The position numbers and the translations under genes were made by a program. The notes beneath the pieces were generated by a model, which worked only from the letters and a program-made list of their open reading frames with translations, made no database searches and had not been told where the DNA came from. A stretch of 64,000 bases of DNA from assembly GCA_016712315.1 (NCBI GenBank), contig JADJRG010000017.1:744001-808000 (forward strand), given 5' to 3'. The DNA is from Nannocystis sp. GTDB lineage: Bacteria; Myxococcota_A; Polyangia; Nannocystales; Nannocystaceae. Shown in pieces: positions 8,450-18,359 of this stretch (positions are counted from its first letter, which is position 1; every line of letters starts with the position of its first letter).

Positions 8450-9547
8450 ATGCCCACCCTCGACGACCTACGCCGCTACGCGGTGGCGCGCACCTTCTTC
8501 GCCCGCACCACGCTGCTCGGCGCCGTGTACCAGCTCGGCGGCTTCGTGCAGGCGGATCCGCTGCGCGCGCCCGCGCGCGCCCAAGACCTGACGCTGCGCC
8601 ATCGCGTCAAGAGCTACCGAGCCGGCGACCTCGAGCGGCGTTACCCCGAGCTGCCGCTTCAGGAGGATTTTTTCGTCAACTACGGCTTCCTCACGCCCGA
8701 GCTGCGCGCGCTGATGCACCCACGGACCGCGCGCCGCGAGTGGGACAAGGCGCGCTGGAAGCTCGCGTTGGAGGTGCTCGCGCAGGTGCGAGCGCTCGGC
8801 GAGGCGCACCCGGCGGAGGTCGACGCGGCGCTCCAGCACGGCCGCGTGAAGAACTGGTTCGGCGGCGACAGCCGGCTCTCCACGGAGCTGCTCGACGGTC
8901 TGCATTACCGCGGTCACCTAAGCGTCGCGCGGCGCGACAGCGGCACCCGCTGCTACACGATCGCCGCGCCCTGGGCGGCGTCCTGCGACCCGCAGGCGGC
9001 GATGGACGCGATGGCCGACGCCTTGGTGCAGAAATACGCGCCCTTGCCGGCGGCCACCCTCAGCCAGCTCATCTCGATGCTGAGCCACGCCGCCCACCAG
9101 TGGCACCCGCTGCGCAAGACCACGGTCGCGCGCGCCAAATCGAGGCTGGCGCACGCCACGATCGACGGTGTGGACTGGTACTGGCCACCCGCCGAGGATC
9201 CGTCGCGTGGCTGGAGGATCCCCGCGAAGGTGCGCCTGCTCGCGCCCTTCGATCCGCTGGTCTGGGATCGCCGCCGCTTCGAGCTGCTATGGGGCTGGGC
9301 CTACCGCTTCGAAGCCTACACCCCGGCCGCCAAGCGCGTGCGCGGCCACTACGCGCTGCCGCTGCTGTGGCGCGATCAAGTCCTCGGCTGGGCCAACCTC
9401 AAGGTCGTCGATGGACGCCTCAAACACGAGCTGGGCTTCGTCGAACGCCGCCCGCGCGAAGCCTCCTTCACCCGCGCCCTAGAGGCCGAACTCGCCGCGA
9501 TCTCCAGCTTCCTCGGCCTCGAGGCGGCGACGCGGGGCCGAGGATAG
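8450..9547 (+). CDS. YcaQ/AlkZ-type winged-helix DNA glycosylase
   Basis: 365 aa from the ATG at 8450, where homology to the family begins (LDDLRRYAVARTFFA). Family members (HTH_42) unhook DNA crosslinks or remove alkylated bases and use a Q-x-D or Q-x-Q motif; here GFVQADPL supplies Q-A-D, the YcaQ-type version. Further family blocks are FFVNYGFLTPELRALMHPR, the winged-helix region KNWFGGDSRLSTELLDGLHY and the C-terminal VRLLAPFDPLVWDRRRFELL. Length is close to normal for the family. It acts in the cytoplasm on DNA. Confidence 0.88.
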   Translation: MPTLDDLRRYAVARTFFARTTLLGAVYQLGGFVQADPLRAPARAQDLTLRHRVKSYRAGDLERRYPELPLQEDFFVNYGFLTPELRALMHPRTARREWDKARWKLALEVLAQVRALGEAHPAEVDAALQHGRVKNWFGGDSRLSTELLDGLHYRGHLSVARRDSGTRCYTIAAPWAASCDPQAAMDAMADALVQKYAPLPAATLSQLISMLSHAAHQWHPLRKTTVARAKSRLAHATIDGVDWYWPPAEDPSRGWRIPAKVRLLAPFDPLVWDRRRFELLWGWAYRFEAYTPAAKRVRGHYALPLLWRDQVLGWANLKVVDGRLKHELGFVERRPREASFTRALEAELAAISSFLGLEAATRGRG

Positions 9548-9584
9548 GTGAGTCGTCGATCCATGCGCTCCTCGGCGCGCTCGA

Positions 9585-9719
9585 TTTTGCCTGGTTTTTG
9601 CCTGGTTGGGAGCGGCGTCGACGAAACCCGGCGCTTCTAGAAAAAACTCCACCCCCGCCAGAACGCCCGAATGCGTGGGATTGCAGCCGATCAGCGGGTT
9701 GTGGGGCGTTTTGGTGGGG
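9585..9719 (+). repeat. Junction element E, copy 1 (heptamer doublet + hairpin core)
   Basis: Begins with TTTTGCCTGGTTTTTGCC (9585-9602), two TTTTGCC heptamers with 11-bp period. After ~50 bp comes a core (9652-9719) running CCCCCGCCAGAACGCCCGA, GTGGGATTGCAGCCGATC, GCGGG and ending in a near-inverse of its start, so the core can fold into a hairpin. A second copy with the same order and spacing is at 55671-55808. It fills the gap between the YcaQ gene and the truncated kinase, whose homology stops 15 bp past its end. Confidence 0.75.
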
Positions 9720-9733
9720 ATGCTATCTTTGTA

Positions 9734-10336
9734 CGGTTTGAAGTCGCGGTGGACGAGGCCGGCGCGGTGGGCGGCGGCGAGGCCGTGGGCGGCTTCGATG
9801 AAGATGTTGACGATGTCGCGCCAGCGCCGCGGAGCGGTGAGCCAGTCGCTGAGCGAGCGCCCTTGGACGAGCTCCATGGCGATGTAGAGGCGGTCGCCGA
9901 GGACACCGACGTCGTAGACTTGGACGACGTTCGGGTGGGAGACGCGGGCCATCGCTTGCGCCTCGCGGAGGAGCCAGGCGAGGCCGCCGAGCTCGTTCGG
10001 CAGGACACCTGGGCTCGCTTGGACGATCTTGAGGGCGATCTTGCGGTCAAGCTCTGGATCGTAGGCGACGTAGACGACGCCCATGCCGCCGGCTCCGAGG
10101 CGGTGCAAGAGGAGATATCGGCCGATCTCTCGCGGGACGTCGGCGTCCCCTCGCGGCGGGCTCGCGGGGTCGTCGGCTCGCCGAAGGAGCGCGCCACCAG
10201 CGAGGGTGACGGCGAACTGCTGCGATGCGGCGCCGATCTGCGGGGGACCGTCGGCGGCGCGGGTGGTGCCGAGTGAAGAGGGGGCGTCGCTGAGCCCTCG
10301 CGCTCTCAGCACGGTTTCACCAGCCGTCGGCTTCAT
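9734..10336 (-). pseudogene. Ser/Thr kinase, N-terminal half only
   Basis: Starts MKPTAGETVLRARGLSDAPS and carries the N-lobe of a Hanks kinase: glycine loop LGAGGMGVVYVAY, IALKIV lysine, then the beginning of the catalytic loop, HRDFKP, where homology stops abruptly. The Asn of the loop, DFG, APE and the whole C-lobe are missing; the frame runs on through repeat element E to 9479 without meaning. It cannot be an active kinase. A complementary C-lobe fragment lies at 59860-60662. Confidence 0.88.
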
Positions 10337-10373
10337 ATCAGGTCGAGTGTATCGGAGGGGCGATCGGTTCGGC

Positions 10374-13046
10374 TCAGGAGCGGGGCGCGCCGGCGCGGAC
10401 GCCGAGGGCGGGGATCAGGGCCTTGTAAGCGACGCCGATGACGATCTTGGTGAGGCCAGTGAGGTTCACGGAGGCGAGCGCCTCGGGCTGGACATAGAGG
10501 CGCCAACGGGTGGCAGGGCTGCGCCCCCAGAAGGCCTCGGGGGGGCTGGCGGGGACTTGGGTGATCGCCGCCTCGGTCTTGGCGGCCTGCAGAGGCACGC
10601 CGCGGGGGGCGAATTCGTGGTTGATGAAGGCGCCGTCGAGGAGTTGGACGCGGGAGACGCCGCCGTGGACGAGGACGACCGGGATGAAGGGTGTGGCCGC
10701 GACGGCGCCGACGAGGGCGGCCGAGGTGCCGTCGATCTTGTACTCGCGAGGGTCGCCGAGCAGCGCCGCGGTGGTGACCTCGAGCTCGATCGTGCCGGTG
10801 CTGCGGAAGGTCTCGACTGCGGCGCCCTCGATCGCCCAAAATTCGCTCTGTGTGGTGAGCCCCTGGCGGTAGGTCTCGTAGCTGCTGCGGAGGTTGATCA
10901 CCGCGGGGAGCTTGCTCCACGAGGTGAGGTAGGCCTGGAGGAGCTCGAGGACGCCCGCGGCGTCGCCCGCAGCGAGGCGGGTGTAGGCGGCCTCTTCGAG
11001 GTCGGGGGCGGCCCAGCCGAGGGCGTAGTCGATGCTCTTGATGTGGTCCTGGTAGGCGTAGATCTGGAGGGCGCGGGCGGCGAAGAAGTGGAAGCGCAGG
11101 AGGATGTCCATGTACTCCTGGGCGCGGCGGACGATCATACGACAGGCGCGGCCGAGCAGGGTGGTGTCGGCGCTGAAGGTGTTGATGAGCTGCTGCGCAG
11201 CGGCGATGTCAGCGTCGACCTGCTTGTCCTTGAGCTGGACGGTCTGGACGCGGATCTTGGCGGCCTCCACGGCGGTCTGGGCCTGAGAGCGGTCGAGGTG
11301 GAGCTGGGCAGAGCGCTGCATCAGGGCGCGGTGCTCGCTGGCGACGCCGCCTTCGACGGTGACTGAGCCGAGCTGGTCGAGGACCTTGACCTTATCGATG
11401 AGGTCGAGGGTGGCTTCGTATGCCTTGATGCCGCTCTTCACGACGGCGGCGAGGCCGGCGACTTCGGCCTGGATCTCCTTCTTGACGGTGGGGCTGAAGG
11501 TGCCGTCCTTGCCCTCCCATTGGATGATGTCGGCGAGGGGGCGGTCGTCGTATTTGAGGTTGCCGCTGGCGTCCTTGGAGATCCTGCTCCACGCGCCCTC
11601 AGCGGCGATGAGGAGGCCAGGGAGGGCTGCGAGGGAGGCGCCGCCGGTGAAGCAGGCGCTCGCGACCGCCGCGACCGCGCCGATGACGGCGAGTACGGTG
11701 CCGATAAATTCGCCGTTGAGCTCGACCCTCGCGGCCTCGAGCTCCTTCTCTTTGGCCTTGATCTGGGCCTTGATAGCGGTGATGCGGGTGTCGATCTCGG
11801 CGACGCCAGACTGAGCGTTGGTGAGCTCGAGGGCGGCTTCGGCGAGCTCTGAGGCGACGATGGCCTTCTGGTTGGTGAAGTGATTCCGCTCGGCGATCAA
11901 TCGCTGCTTGTTGGCGCCGACGTTGCTGGCCTGGAGGAGGAGGTCGCGGGCGTCGCCTAGCATGCTCTGGATGATCGGGGCGTAGGCGGTGTAGGCGGAC
12001 TCGTAGCGCGGGAAGTCGGGGACGATGTAGAGGTCGCGGCGGAGGCCGATGGGGCTGTGGCCGGCCATCAACGCGGCGCGGCGGTTGGCGCCAGGCGAGG
12101 AGGGGTCGAGCTTCGCGGCGGCGTCGTAGTCGGCGTAGGCGCGGCTGATCTTGACGCGGAGGTCGGGCGGGGCGGCGCTGCGGTAGGCGTAGTCGCCGCA
12201 GCGGACGCGGAATGCGGCCCACTCTGCGCACGCGCTGGGGCCGATCGCGGCGCGGATGGCGGCCCAGAAGGCGGCTTCGGGGGTGACGCTGGCGCTCTGC
12301 GTGCCGACGGCGCCAGCGGCGGCGCCAGCGACCCCTGGCTTGCCGTCCTTGCCCTTGGTGGACTCGGGGCCGGGCTTGCCGCCGAGGCCGGCTCCACCAG
12401 CGTTGCCCTTGGCGCCGCCGCTGACGTTGAGGTGCGGGGCGGAGGAGGCCTTGAGGTAGAGGGCGACGACCTGGCCGCCGCCGCCGCCGCTGCCGCCATT
12501 GCCGCCGTTGCCGCCGTTACCGCCGTCGGTGCCGATCGCTTCGGTGATCTTGCCGCCGCCCGGGCCGAGGATGACGCGCTTGCCGACGCCGCCGTCGCCG
12601 CCGTTGCCGCCGTTACCGCCGTTACCGCCTTTTCCGCCGCGGGCGAAGAAGGCGCCGCCGCTCAGGCTCCTGACGAAGATCTTGAGGGCGTTGCCCTTGG
12701 CGCCCACACCGCCAGCGACGCCGTTGCCGCCGTTACCGCCGGGCTTGGTGATCGTACCGGTGGCGTTGACGGCGCCCGTGGCCCCTTTGGCGCCGACGGC
12801 GCCGTTGGCGCCCGCGCGGCCGCTGACGTCGATCGATCCTCCAGAAGGGTCGTATTCGTCGGCGGCGACGACGAGGTTCCAGCCGTCCAGGGTGAACGCG
12901 AACGAGGGCGCGTGGCGGATCGTGCGGGCGGCGATCAGGATCGTCGCGCCGGGGGCGACCTTGCGGGCGGCGAGCTGGGTCTGGAGCTCGCCGACGAAGT
13001 TGCTGTTGATGATGATGGCGTCGCGGATGTAGCTGAAGGCGATCAT
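10374..13046 (-). CDS. Glycine-rich (GNGGNG) / coiled-coil protein
   Basis: 890 aa. Residues ~70-260 are a low-complexity glycine-rich region with GGNGGNGGNGG runs and collagen-like GKPGPESTKGKDGKPG. The middle (~380-640) is helical with long heptad-like stretches, interrupted by an Ala/Gly hydrophobic segment (TVLAVIGAVAAVASACFTGG) that may enter a membrane. The C-terminal ~250 residues are mixed alpha/beta. I know no named family for the whole. The ATG at 13046 (MIAFSYIRDAIIINS) is preferred to the upstream one at 13097 because the extra residues look non-coding; its ribosome site is weak. A surface or matrix role is a guess from composition. Confidence 0.7.
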   Translation of the reverse strand: MIAFSYIRDAIIINSNFVGELQTQLAARKVAPGATILIAARTIRHAPSFAFTLDGWNLVVAADEYDPSGGSIDVSGRAGANGAVGAKGATGAVNATGTITKPGGNGGNGVAGGVGAKGNALKIFVRSLSGGAFFARGGKGGNGGNGGNGGDGGVGKRVILGPGGGKITEAIGTDGGNGGNGGNGGSGGGGGQVVALYLKASSAPHLNVSGGAKGNAGGAGLGGKPGPESTKGKDGKPGVAGAAAGAVGTQSASVTPEAAFWAAIRAAIGPSACAEWAAFRVRCGDYAYRSAAPPDLRVKISRAYADYDAAAKLDPSSPGANRRAALMAGHSPIGLRRDLYIVPDFPRYESAYTAYAPIIQSMLGDARDLLLQASNVGANKQRLIAERNHFTNQKAIVASELAEAALELTNAQSGVAEIDTRITAIKAQIKAKEKELEAARVELNGEFIGTVLAVIGAVAAVASACFTGGASLAALPGLLIAAEGAWSRISKDASGNLKYDDRPLADIIQWEGKDGTFSPTVKKEIQAEVAGLAAVVKSGIKAYEATLDLIDKVKVLDQLGSVTVEGGVASEHRALMQRSAQLHLDRSQAQTAVEAAKIRVQTVQLKDKQVDADIAAAQQLINTFSADTTLLGRACRMIVRRAQEYMDILLRFHFFAARALQIYAYQDHIKSIDYALGWAAPDLEEAAYTRLAAGDAAGVLELLQAYLTSWSKLPAVINLRSSYETYRQGLTTQSEFWAIEGAAVETFRSTGTIELEVTTAALLGDPREYKIDGTSAALVGAVAATPFIPVVLVHGGVSRVQLLDGAFINHEFAPRGVPLQAAKTEAAITQVPASPPEAFWGRSPATRWRLYVQPEALASVNLTGLTKIVIGVAYKALIPALGVRAGAPRS

Positions 13047-13285
13047 TCCGGTCGATAGTACGCCGCGGCCACGGACGCTGAATCGCCGACAACTCACGAT
13101 CTCGGGCGCACTCCGGCGACTTAACGCTGTAAATGGGCGATCGCGGCTCGTTTCACGCGCAGCGGCGCGCTGGGCGAGTCGGTCCGTCGGCGGGTCGGCT
13201 GAGGCGCGGCGTCGCGGCTCGAATTATTGTCATAATGTATTTGCGGGCGCGCTCGTCCGTGAGCGCCCCACAGCGCGCGAATTTC

Positions 13286-13825
13286 TCAGTTCGGCGAGAA
13301 GCAGAGGGGGATCTTGGGCGTGGCGTTGTTGTCCTCCACGCACTCGCTGAACTTGCCCATCATCTCCCCGTCATCGTCGACGACGGCCCAAATCGAGCCA
13401 TTAACCTTGCCGTCGTTGGTGCTGAGGCAGACCTGCTCGGAGGCGCCCGGGATGATCGCCCCCGCGGTCTCAACGACCCCGAGCAGGCCGAGCTCCTCCT
13501 CATAGAAGGAGACCTTGACGCCCGGTCCGACGCCGAGGCAGCCGATGTTGGCGACGGTGACGCACGCGCCGGTGAGCGGGCAGATGTCGTTGTCCAAGGT
13601 GAGCTCGAAGAGGGTGAGGTCAGGAGCGCAGTAGTCCCCCGTCCCCTGCGCGTTGCGCCGGTACGAGTTGTACGGCTTGTCGATCGGGGTGAGCCAGTTG
13701 TCGTCCTCCTTGAGGGGGATCTCGGCGGCGATGCCTGAATTCGTAATTCCGTCTACGATGGCACGTATATGGGTCTGAGTGGCCGAATTCGTGAGGCCGA
13801 GGCGAGGACGGGCCAGTCGCGACAA
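13286..13825 (-). pseudogene. C-terminal fragment of an FG-GAP/VCBS surface protein
   Basis: From about 13760 down to the stop it matches the C-terminal tail usual in Nannocystis-type FG-GAP lipoproteins: PLKEDDNWLTPIDKPYNSYR, then RNAQGTGDYCAPDLTLFELT and a cysteine-bearing beta domain (CPLTGACVTVANIGCLGVGP). The first ~20 residues of the open frame look like random extension, so the true N-terminal body is missing. It would be the last piece of a protein whose earlier parts are seen at 55809-57531 and 21106-21270. Confidence 0.72.
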
Positions 13826-14108
13826 GATCGCGACAAGTCTTCGAGACCAGGGGGAGATCGCGTCGTCGCGCCTGCGGCTCGCCGCGGGGGCTGAGGCCGC
13901 CGGGAGGCGGCGGTCCTCGGGCCGCCGGCCGCATGGCCGCCGCTACGTGGCGGACGGGCTCAGGTGCGCCGCTGCGCCCGACTGAAGAGGGGGAGGAGCG
14001 CGCCCGTTGACAGCACGGTCGCGCGTCCGCGCGTTGAGGGGCTACGTCGAGGAGGCGGGGCCGAGCCCCGACGCCCAGGCTCGCTGCGGAGCCGCGCAGA
14101 TCGTCGTA

Positions 14109-15908
14109 TCAACGGCGCTCGATGTGCCAACGGCCGTGGATGCACGCGGCGCTGACGGTCTCGCCGGGGGCCTGAAAGAGGCAGGTAGACTTGGGTTCGA
14201 CGCTGACGCAGCGGCTGTCGGCGAGCGGGATCTCATCGGGGCAGGTGTAGTGGGGTTCATCGAGGTTGACCTCGCCCTCGGGGCGCTCGAGATTGGGCAG
14301 ATCCTTAGGCGGTCGCGATAAGGCGGGGGTCGACGCGGGGATCGGGAGCAGATCCGGTAGGGGCTCTACGACTTCGGCCTCAGCCTCGGCGTCGGCGTCC
14401 TCGGGATCGCTGGCAGGAGCGGACGAGCGCGCAGCTGCCGTGAAATGATGGTGGGTGGATCTCGTGGAATTGATCCGCTTGATGGGGCGAGCGGGGGCGG
14501 TAGCGTCAGCGGAGCTGGCAGCTGCGGGGGCCTCCGGGTCAGGTATATGCTGCCTGGGGCGCTCGGGGATCTGCCATCCAGGCGTCGAGGAGCTCCAGGG
14601 CTCGTCGATACGCGGCAGAGGGTCTTCGGGCGCGGTCGCGATGATGTCCGGGGCGCTGTGGTCGAGCACGAGAGCGAGTAGGAGGGTGAATAGGGTCGAT
14701 TTGAAGCGTTGTAGGCCGCGCGCGGCGGCGCTGAAGGCGCGAGGGCGCGCATCGAGGCCAACACGAGGTGGAGCAGCAGGAGTCGCCGAGTCAACATCGG
14801 GCGCAGCGAGCATGGGTGCGGTGTGGGGCGGCGCGAGCGGGAGTAAGGCGGCGGCGGCGGCGTGCGGGGCCCGCCGAGTGGGTGCGGCGCCGATCCGCGC
14901 GCCAAGCGGCAATACGAGGATCTGCGGCGCCGCGTCGCGCTCGCGCGCGAGGCTGCGTAGCTCGTCGGCGCACCGCCGCATGCTGTGCGGGCGGTCCGCG
15001 CGCTGGGGTGAGGTCATTCGGCGCAAGAGGGCGCCGAAGGCGGGCGGGGCGCGGCCGATCCGGCCGGTGCGGTCGGCGAGCTCGCCGATCTGCGGCCAAC
15101 TGACCGGGTCGTCGAGCAGCGCGAGGAAGCCGGTGTCGCCCATGGGACAGGCGCCGAGCAGCAGCTCAAATCCCATGACACCGAGCGCGTAGATGTCGGT
15201 CTGTGGGGTGGGGCGGACCCCGAGCGCGTGCTCCGGGGGGAGATAACGGGGCGTTCCTGGGGCGATCCCTGGCTCTTTTGGGGCGCCGATCCGCCAGGCG
15301 AGGTCGCAGTCGAGCAGCTTGATCCGGGGATCCGCATCGCCTGGATCGTGGCAAAGCATGGTGTTACCGGGCTTGACGTCGCAGTGGACGAAACCCGCGC
15401 GGTGGAGCTCGTGGAGGGCGTCGGCGAGCTGGGCGAGCACCGCGACGACCCACCGCCAGGGGCGGCCGCCTGCGCGGAGCAGGAGAGCATCGAGCCCCTC
15501 TCCGTCGACGAGCTCGACGGCTTGGAAGGCCCGGGGCTGGGCCTCGTTGGTGAGGCCATGGTCGAGCACACGGACCAGGTTCGGGTGGTTGAGGTGGCGG
15601 AGCCAGAGGCTGGTCTGGACGAGGCGATCGCCGAAGGCGGGGCATACGGCGAGGATCGAGCGGCGAGGCACACGGAGGGCAGCGCGTCGGCCGTCGGCTT
15701 GGCGAGCGCAGTAGATCTCGCAGGTGCCGCCGACCCCGATCCGGGCCTCGATCTGGTAGGGGCCCACCCAGGCGCCGACCGCGAGGCGATCAGGCGGCGG
15801 CGCAGGATCACGCTGGGACGGCAGGGTGGGGCTGGAGCCGAGGGAGCCCGCGGGCGCGCCGCGAGCGCGAAAACCGAGGCCGATGTGGGTGTGCTGGTCT
15901 TCGCGCAT
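14109..15908 (-). CDS. Degenerate Ser/Thr kinase (probable pseudokinase) with membrane anchor
   Basis: 599 aa. The kinase fold spans ~45-310 (IGVGGTCEIY glycine loop; GTPRYLPPEHALG activation segment; TDIYALGVMGFELLLG). Key residues are altered: the ATP-binding lysine block reads AALRVPRR with Arg in place of Lys, the catalytic loop is HCDVKPGN and DFG is replaced by DCD (KLLDCDLAW). Asp and Asn of the loop remain. A hydrophobic segment FKSTLFTLLLALVLD (~405) can anchor it, and a C-terminal domain with four cysteines (YTCPDEIPLADSRC, then STCLFQ and AACIHG) lies on the other side. It probably senses or scaffolds rather than phosphorylates; residual activity is not excluded. Confidence 0.85.
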   Translation of the reverse strand: MREDQHTHIGLGFRARGAPAGSLGSSPTLPSQRDPAPPPDRLAVGAWVGPYQIEARIGVGGTCEIYCARQADGRRAALRVPRRSILAVCPAFGDRLVQTSLWLRHLNHPNLVRVLDHGLTNEAQPRAFQAVELVDGEGLDALLLRAGGRPWRWVVAVLAQLADALHELHRAGFVHCDVKPGNTMLCHDPGDADPRIKLLDCDLAWRIGAPKEPGIAPGTPRYLPPEHALGVRPTPQTDIYALGVMGFELLLGACPMGDTGFLALLDDPVSWPQIGELADRTGRIGRAPPAFGALLRRMTSPQRADRPHSMRRCADELRSLARERDAAPQILVLPLGARIGAAPTRRAPHAAAAALLPLAPPHTAPMLAAPDVDSATPAAPPRVGLDARPRAFSAAARGLQRFKSTLFTLLLALVLDHSAPDIIATAPEDPLPRIDEPWSSSTPGWQIPERPRQHIPDPEAPAAASSADATAPARPIKRINSTRSTHHHFTAAARSSAPASDPEDADAEAEAEVVEPLPDLLPIPASTPALSRPPKDLPNLERPEGEVNLDEPHYTCPDEIPLADSRCVSVEPKSTCLFQAPGETVSAACIHGRWHIERR

Positions 15909-16016
15909 CTCGGGCTCCTCAAAGCGGTCGATCTGGGGGGTGTTACTTGGACACCACCATAGAGGTACCTTCCGAGCCCGAAACGATCCCTGGTCGCCTC
16001 CGTTCTGGTAAGGACG

Positions 16017-16192
16017 TCATCGGCGCCGCTCAGGCCGTGTCGGTGCCGAGTCGGAGGTCGCCTCTCCGGCAAAGAGCACCCGCTCGGCGAGGGGCTCGGC
16101 GAGGGCGTCGAAGTCGGCGACGGTCTGGCCGAGGGTGGGGAAGGAGTAGGAGCCTGCCGCCGAGAGGGCGCCGTTGGGGTTGGTATAATTTT
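16017..16192 (-). pseudogene. C-terminal relic of a flavin amine oxidase
   Basis: About 57 codons match the FAD-binding C-terminus of polyamine/monoamine oxidases: GSYSFPTLGQTVADFDALAE, then ERVLFAGEAT. Homology begins sharply at the AT-rich motif 16183-16198. The rest of the gap 15909-16383 holds no gene, but the minus strand near 16290-16370 ends in a plausible tail (NSFDTAIARLRGGDATAG) of another lost gene. Confidence 0.72.
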
Positions 16193-16383
16193 CATAACTC
16201 TTTGAGGGCAGGCAAGCGCTGGGCCGAAGGAGACGGCGAATCGGAGCGCCATCGCGCGGTGGCGCCGCGCCAGAGGCGCTCAGGCGATCGGACCAGCCGT
16301 GGCGTCGCCGCCGCGCAGGCGCGCGATCGCCGTGTCGAAGCTGTTGACGCGCGGCGACGCGCCACGTAGAAGAGCAGGCGCAC

Positions 16384-17763
16384 ATGCCGACGATACACCT
16401 GGCACACACCTCAGACTTCGCCTTCATTGACGCGCTGCTCGGCTTCGGGGAGGGTTATCAGCCTCGCCCTGGGGATCTGGTCGAGGCGGACGATCTCGAG
16501 CTCGAGGGCGACGAGGAGCCCGTCGACGCCGATCAACTGCGGGTAGTGGCCAACGACGGCGAGGTGATCGTGCTGCGGGATGAGGCGGCAGGCCGCGAGG
16601 TGAGGGCGGCTTCGGATGGGTGGTATCGCGTCGTCGAGTCGCCGACGATGTCAGCGACGTGGGAGCAGATGCTGCGGCGCCCGCGGCCCGACGGGGTGGC
16701 CTTCGCGGACGGGCTGGTGAGCGACGACCTGGCGGCGCGGCTGCGCGCGGATCTGCAGCGCTTGCTCGAGATCGAGCCGGTGGATTATCACCCCGGCTCG
16801 GGGACGCGGGTGCGTGACCTGGTGCACCCGTCGCTCTACCCCTACATCGAGGGGCGCTCGGGGCCGAAGCGCGCCCCAGCGGAGCCGCCAGCCTTCGACC
16901 GCTTCGGGCGCCCCTACGAGGGGTCTCGCTACCAGTGGCTGCCGACGCCCTTCGCGATCGACGCGCAGGGGCGGGCGAGGGCGCTCTCGTATGTCAATAA
17001 CTTGGACCCGTCGCGGCACCCCTCGACCACCGAGGATCTCGCCGAGCTGCTGTCGACGGCGCTGCCTTTGATCGAGAGCGTGGTCGGTTATGTAGAGTCG
17101 ACGCGCTTTTGGAGCGACGCCTGTGAGGACATCGAGCACGAGGGGGAGCTGCCGGAGGGGGGCGATGGTGAGGCGGCAGAGGCGACGCCGCTGCCGCTGC
17201 GGGGGCGTGAACTGCTGGTGATCCCGAAGATCGTGGAGTACCGCCTCAGCGCCGGGGAGACCCATGAGGGGGTTTGGCACGTGGAGGGCATGAGCCATGA
17301 GCATATCGTCGCGGCTTGTGTGTATATATTAGATCGCGACGAGGCGCTGGAGGGCGGGGAGCTGCGCTTTAAGCGGGCGTATACGGTCGAGGAGGCGGGG
17401 CGGCTGTTCTGGAACATCGACCAGTGCCGGCCGCCTGCTGTCGAGGAGATGGTCGATGAGGGCGTCGTGCCGGTCGGTAGCGTGGGCACGCCCGAGGGGC
17501 GGATCATCGTGTTCCCCAACTCGCATATTCATAAGCTCAGCCAGCTCTCTGTGGGCAGCGGGGCGGCCGAGGCGCGTCGGCGGGTGATCGTGCTCTGGAT
17601 CGTCGACCCCTCGGCGTCGCTGCCCTCGACCCGCGAGGTGCCTCCGCAACAAGGGGCGATCCCGCACCAAGAGGCGCTGAAGATCCGCCTGGAGCTGATG
17701 GAGGAGCGCAAGCGGCACAAACAGTCGCTGAATGTGCGCGTCGTGAGCCTGTGTGAGCACTAA
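16384..17763 (+). CDS. DUF4246 family protein, predicted 2OG-Fe(II) oxygenase fold
   Basis: 459 aa. It shows the hallmarks of DUF4246, a family common in fungi and some bacteria: WHVEGMSHEHIVAACVYILD (candidate metal ligands His and Glu in H-V-E), GSVGTPEGRIIVFPNSHIHK (distal His) and VIVLWIVDPSASLPSTREVP followed by PPQ. The His-x-Glu...His layout fits a double-stranded beta-helix iron/2-oxoglutarate enzyme. Substrate unknown. The ~110 N-terminal residues are acidic and less conserved. Start ATG at 16384. Confidence 0.85.
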   Translation: MPTIHLAHTSDFAFIDALLGFGEGYQPRPGDLVEADDLELEGDEEPVDADQLRVVANDGEVIVLRDEAAGREVRAASDGWYRVVESPTMSATWEQMLRRPRPDGVAFADGLVSDDLAARLRADLQRLLEIEPVDYHPGSGTRVRDLVHPSLYPYIEGRSGPKRAPAEPPAFDRFGRPYEGSRYQWLPTPFAIDAQGRARALSYVNNLDPSRHPSTTEDLAELLSTALPLIESVVGYVESTRFWSDACEDIEHEGELPEGGDGEAAEATPLPLRGRELLVIPKIVEYRLSAGETHEGVWHVEGMSHEHIVAACVYILDRDEALEGGELRFKRAYTVEEAGRLFWNIDQCRPPAVEEMVDEGVVPVGSVGTPEGRIIVFPNSHIHKLSQLSVGSGAAEARRRVIVLWIVDPSASLPSTREVPPQQGAIPHQEALKIRLELMEERKRHKQSLNVRVVSLCEH

Positions 17764-17926
17764 GGCGCGCGCGCGCGAATGAGCCCGGAGAGGTCGCGTT
17801 CGTGAGCGGTACTCGCGCAGCGACGGCAAGGGCGCTCACGACGGCCCGCGGAGGACGCAGCGGATGGACGCCGCAACTGTCCCCGGCTACAGTCGATCTT
17901 CTACAAGGCATGAGGTCGACCCGCCG

Positions 17927-18349
17927 ATGAGACACCTCGCGATTGTGCTCTTCATGACCGCCTGCTCCGCCGGACCTTCGGGCGAATCGAAGGGCCTCCC
18001 GAACGCTCAGCCCGCTCAACCGCCCGAGGCCGCGCCAACCTCGGCTCCTGCGCTCGAGGCCGACCCCGACCCCGCCCCCGCTCCACCGCCTGAAGCCGCC
18101 CCCGCTCCGCCGCCTGAAGCCGCCCCCGCTCCGCCGCCCGCGGAGATCCCCTGCGACGGCGCCATCTGTCATCCACCGGAGCGCTGCATCAGGGTCGTTG
18201 GTATGCGACCTGAGAGCGCTCGCTCTGAGTGCTGGATCACCTGCCCCGAGGGCACCTGCCCCGAGGGCATGAGCTGCGTCATGAAACACGACGGCCCCGG
18301 CCGTGTGTGTGTGGGAGGCTCACGCGCCCCCCGCGGAGGTCGAGGATGA
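17927..18349 (+). CDS. Small Pro-rich, Cys-rich lipoprotein
   Basis: 140 aa. MRHLAIVLFMTACSAG is a short lipoprotein signal with lipobox FMTAC, which decides the start at 17927 over the longer frame from 17864. A Pro/Ala linker with EAAPAPPP repeats follows, then a compact domain with about eight cysteines (CDGAICHPPERC, CWITCPEGTCPEGMSC). Such small Cys-rich domains in myxobacterial lipoproteins have no known function. The last residues (RAPRGGRG) look frame-extended, so the true C-terminus may have been cut. Confidence 0.72.
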   Translation: MRHLAIVLFMTACSAGPSGESKGLPNAQPAQPPEAAPTSAPALEADPDPAPAPPPEAAPAPPPEAAPAPPPAEIPCDGAICHPPERCIRVVGMRPESARSECWITCPEGTCPEGMSCVMKHDGPGRVCVGGSRAPRGGRG

Positions 18350-18359
18350 CCTCTCCGGC

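Noticed and set aside
12057..13058. Plus-strand Ala/Val-rich and Pro-rich frames opposite the glycine-rich protein
   Set aside because: They are complements of GGNGG repeats and have no start signal or homology.
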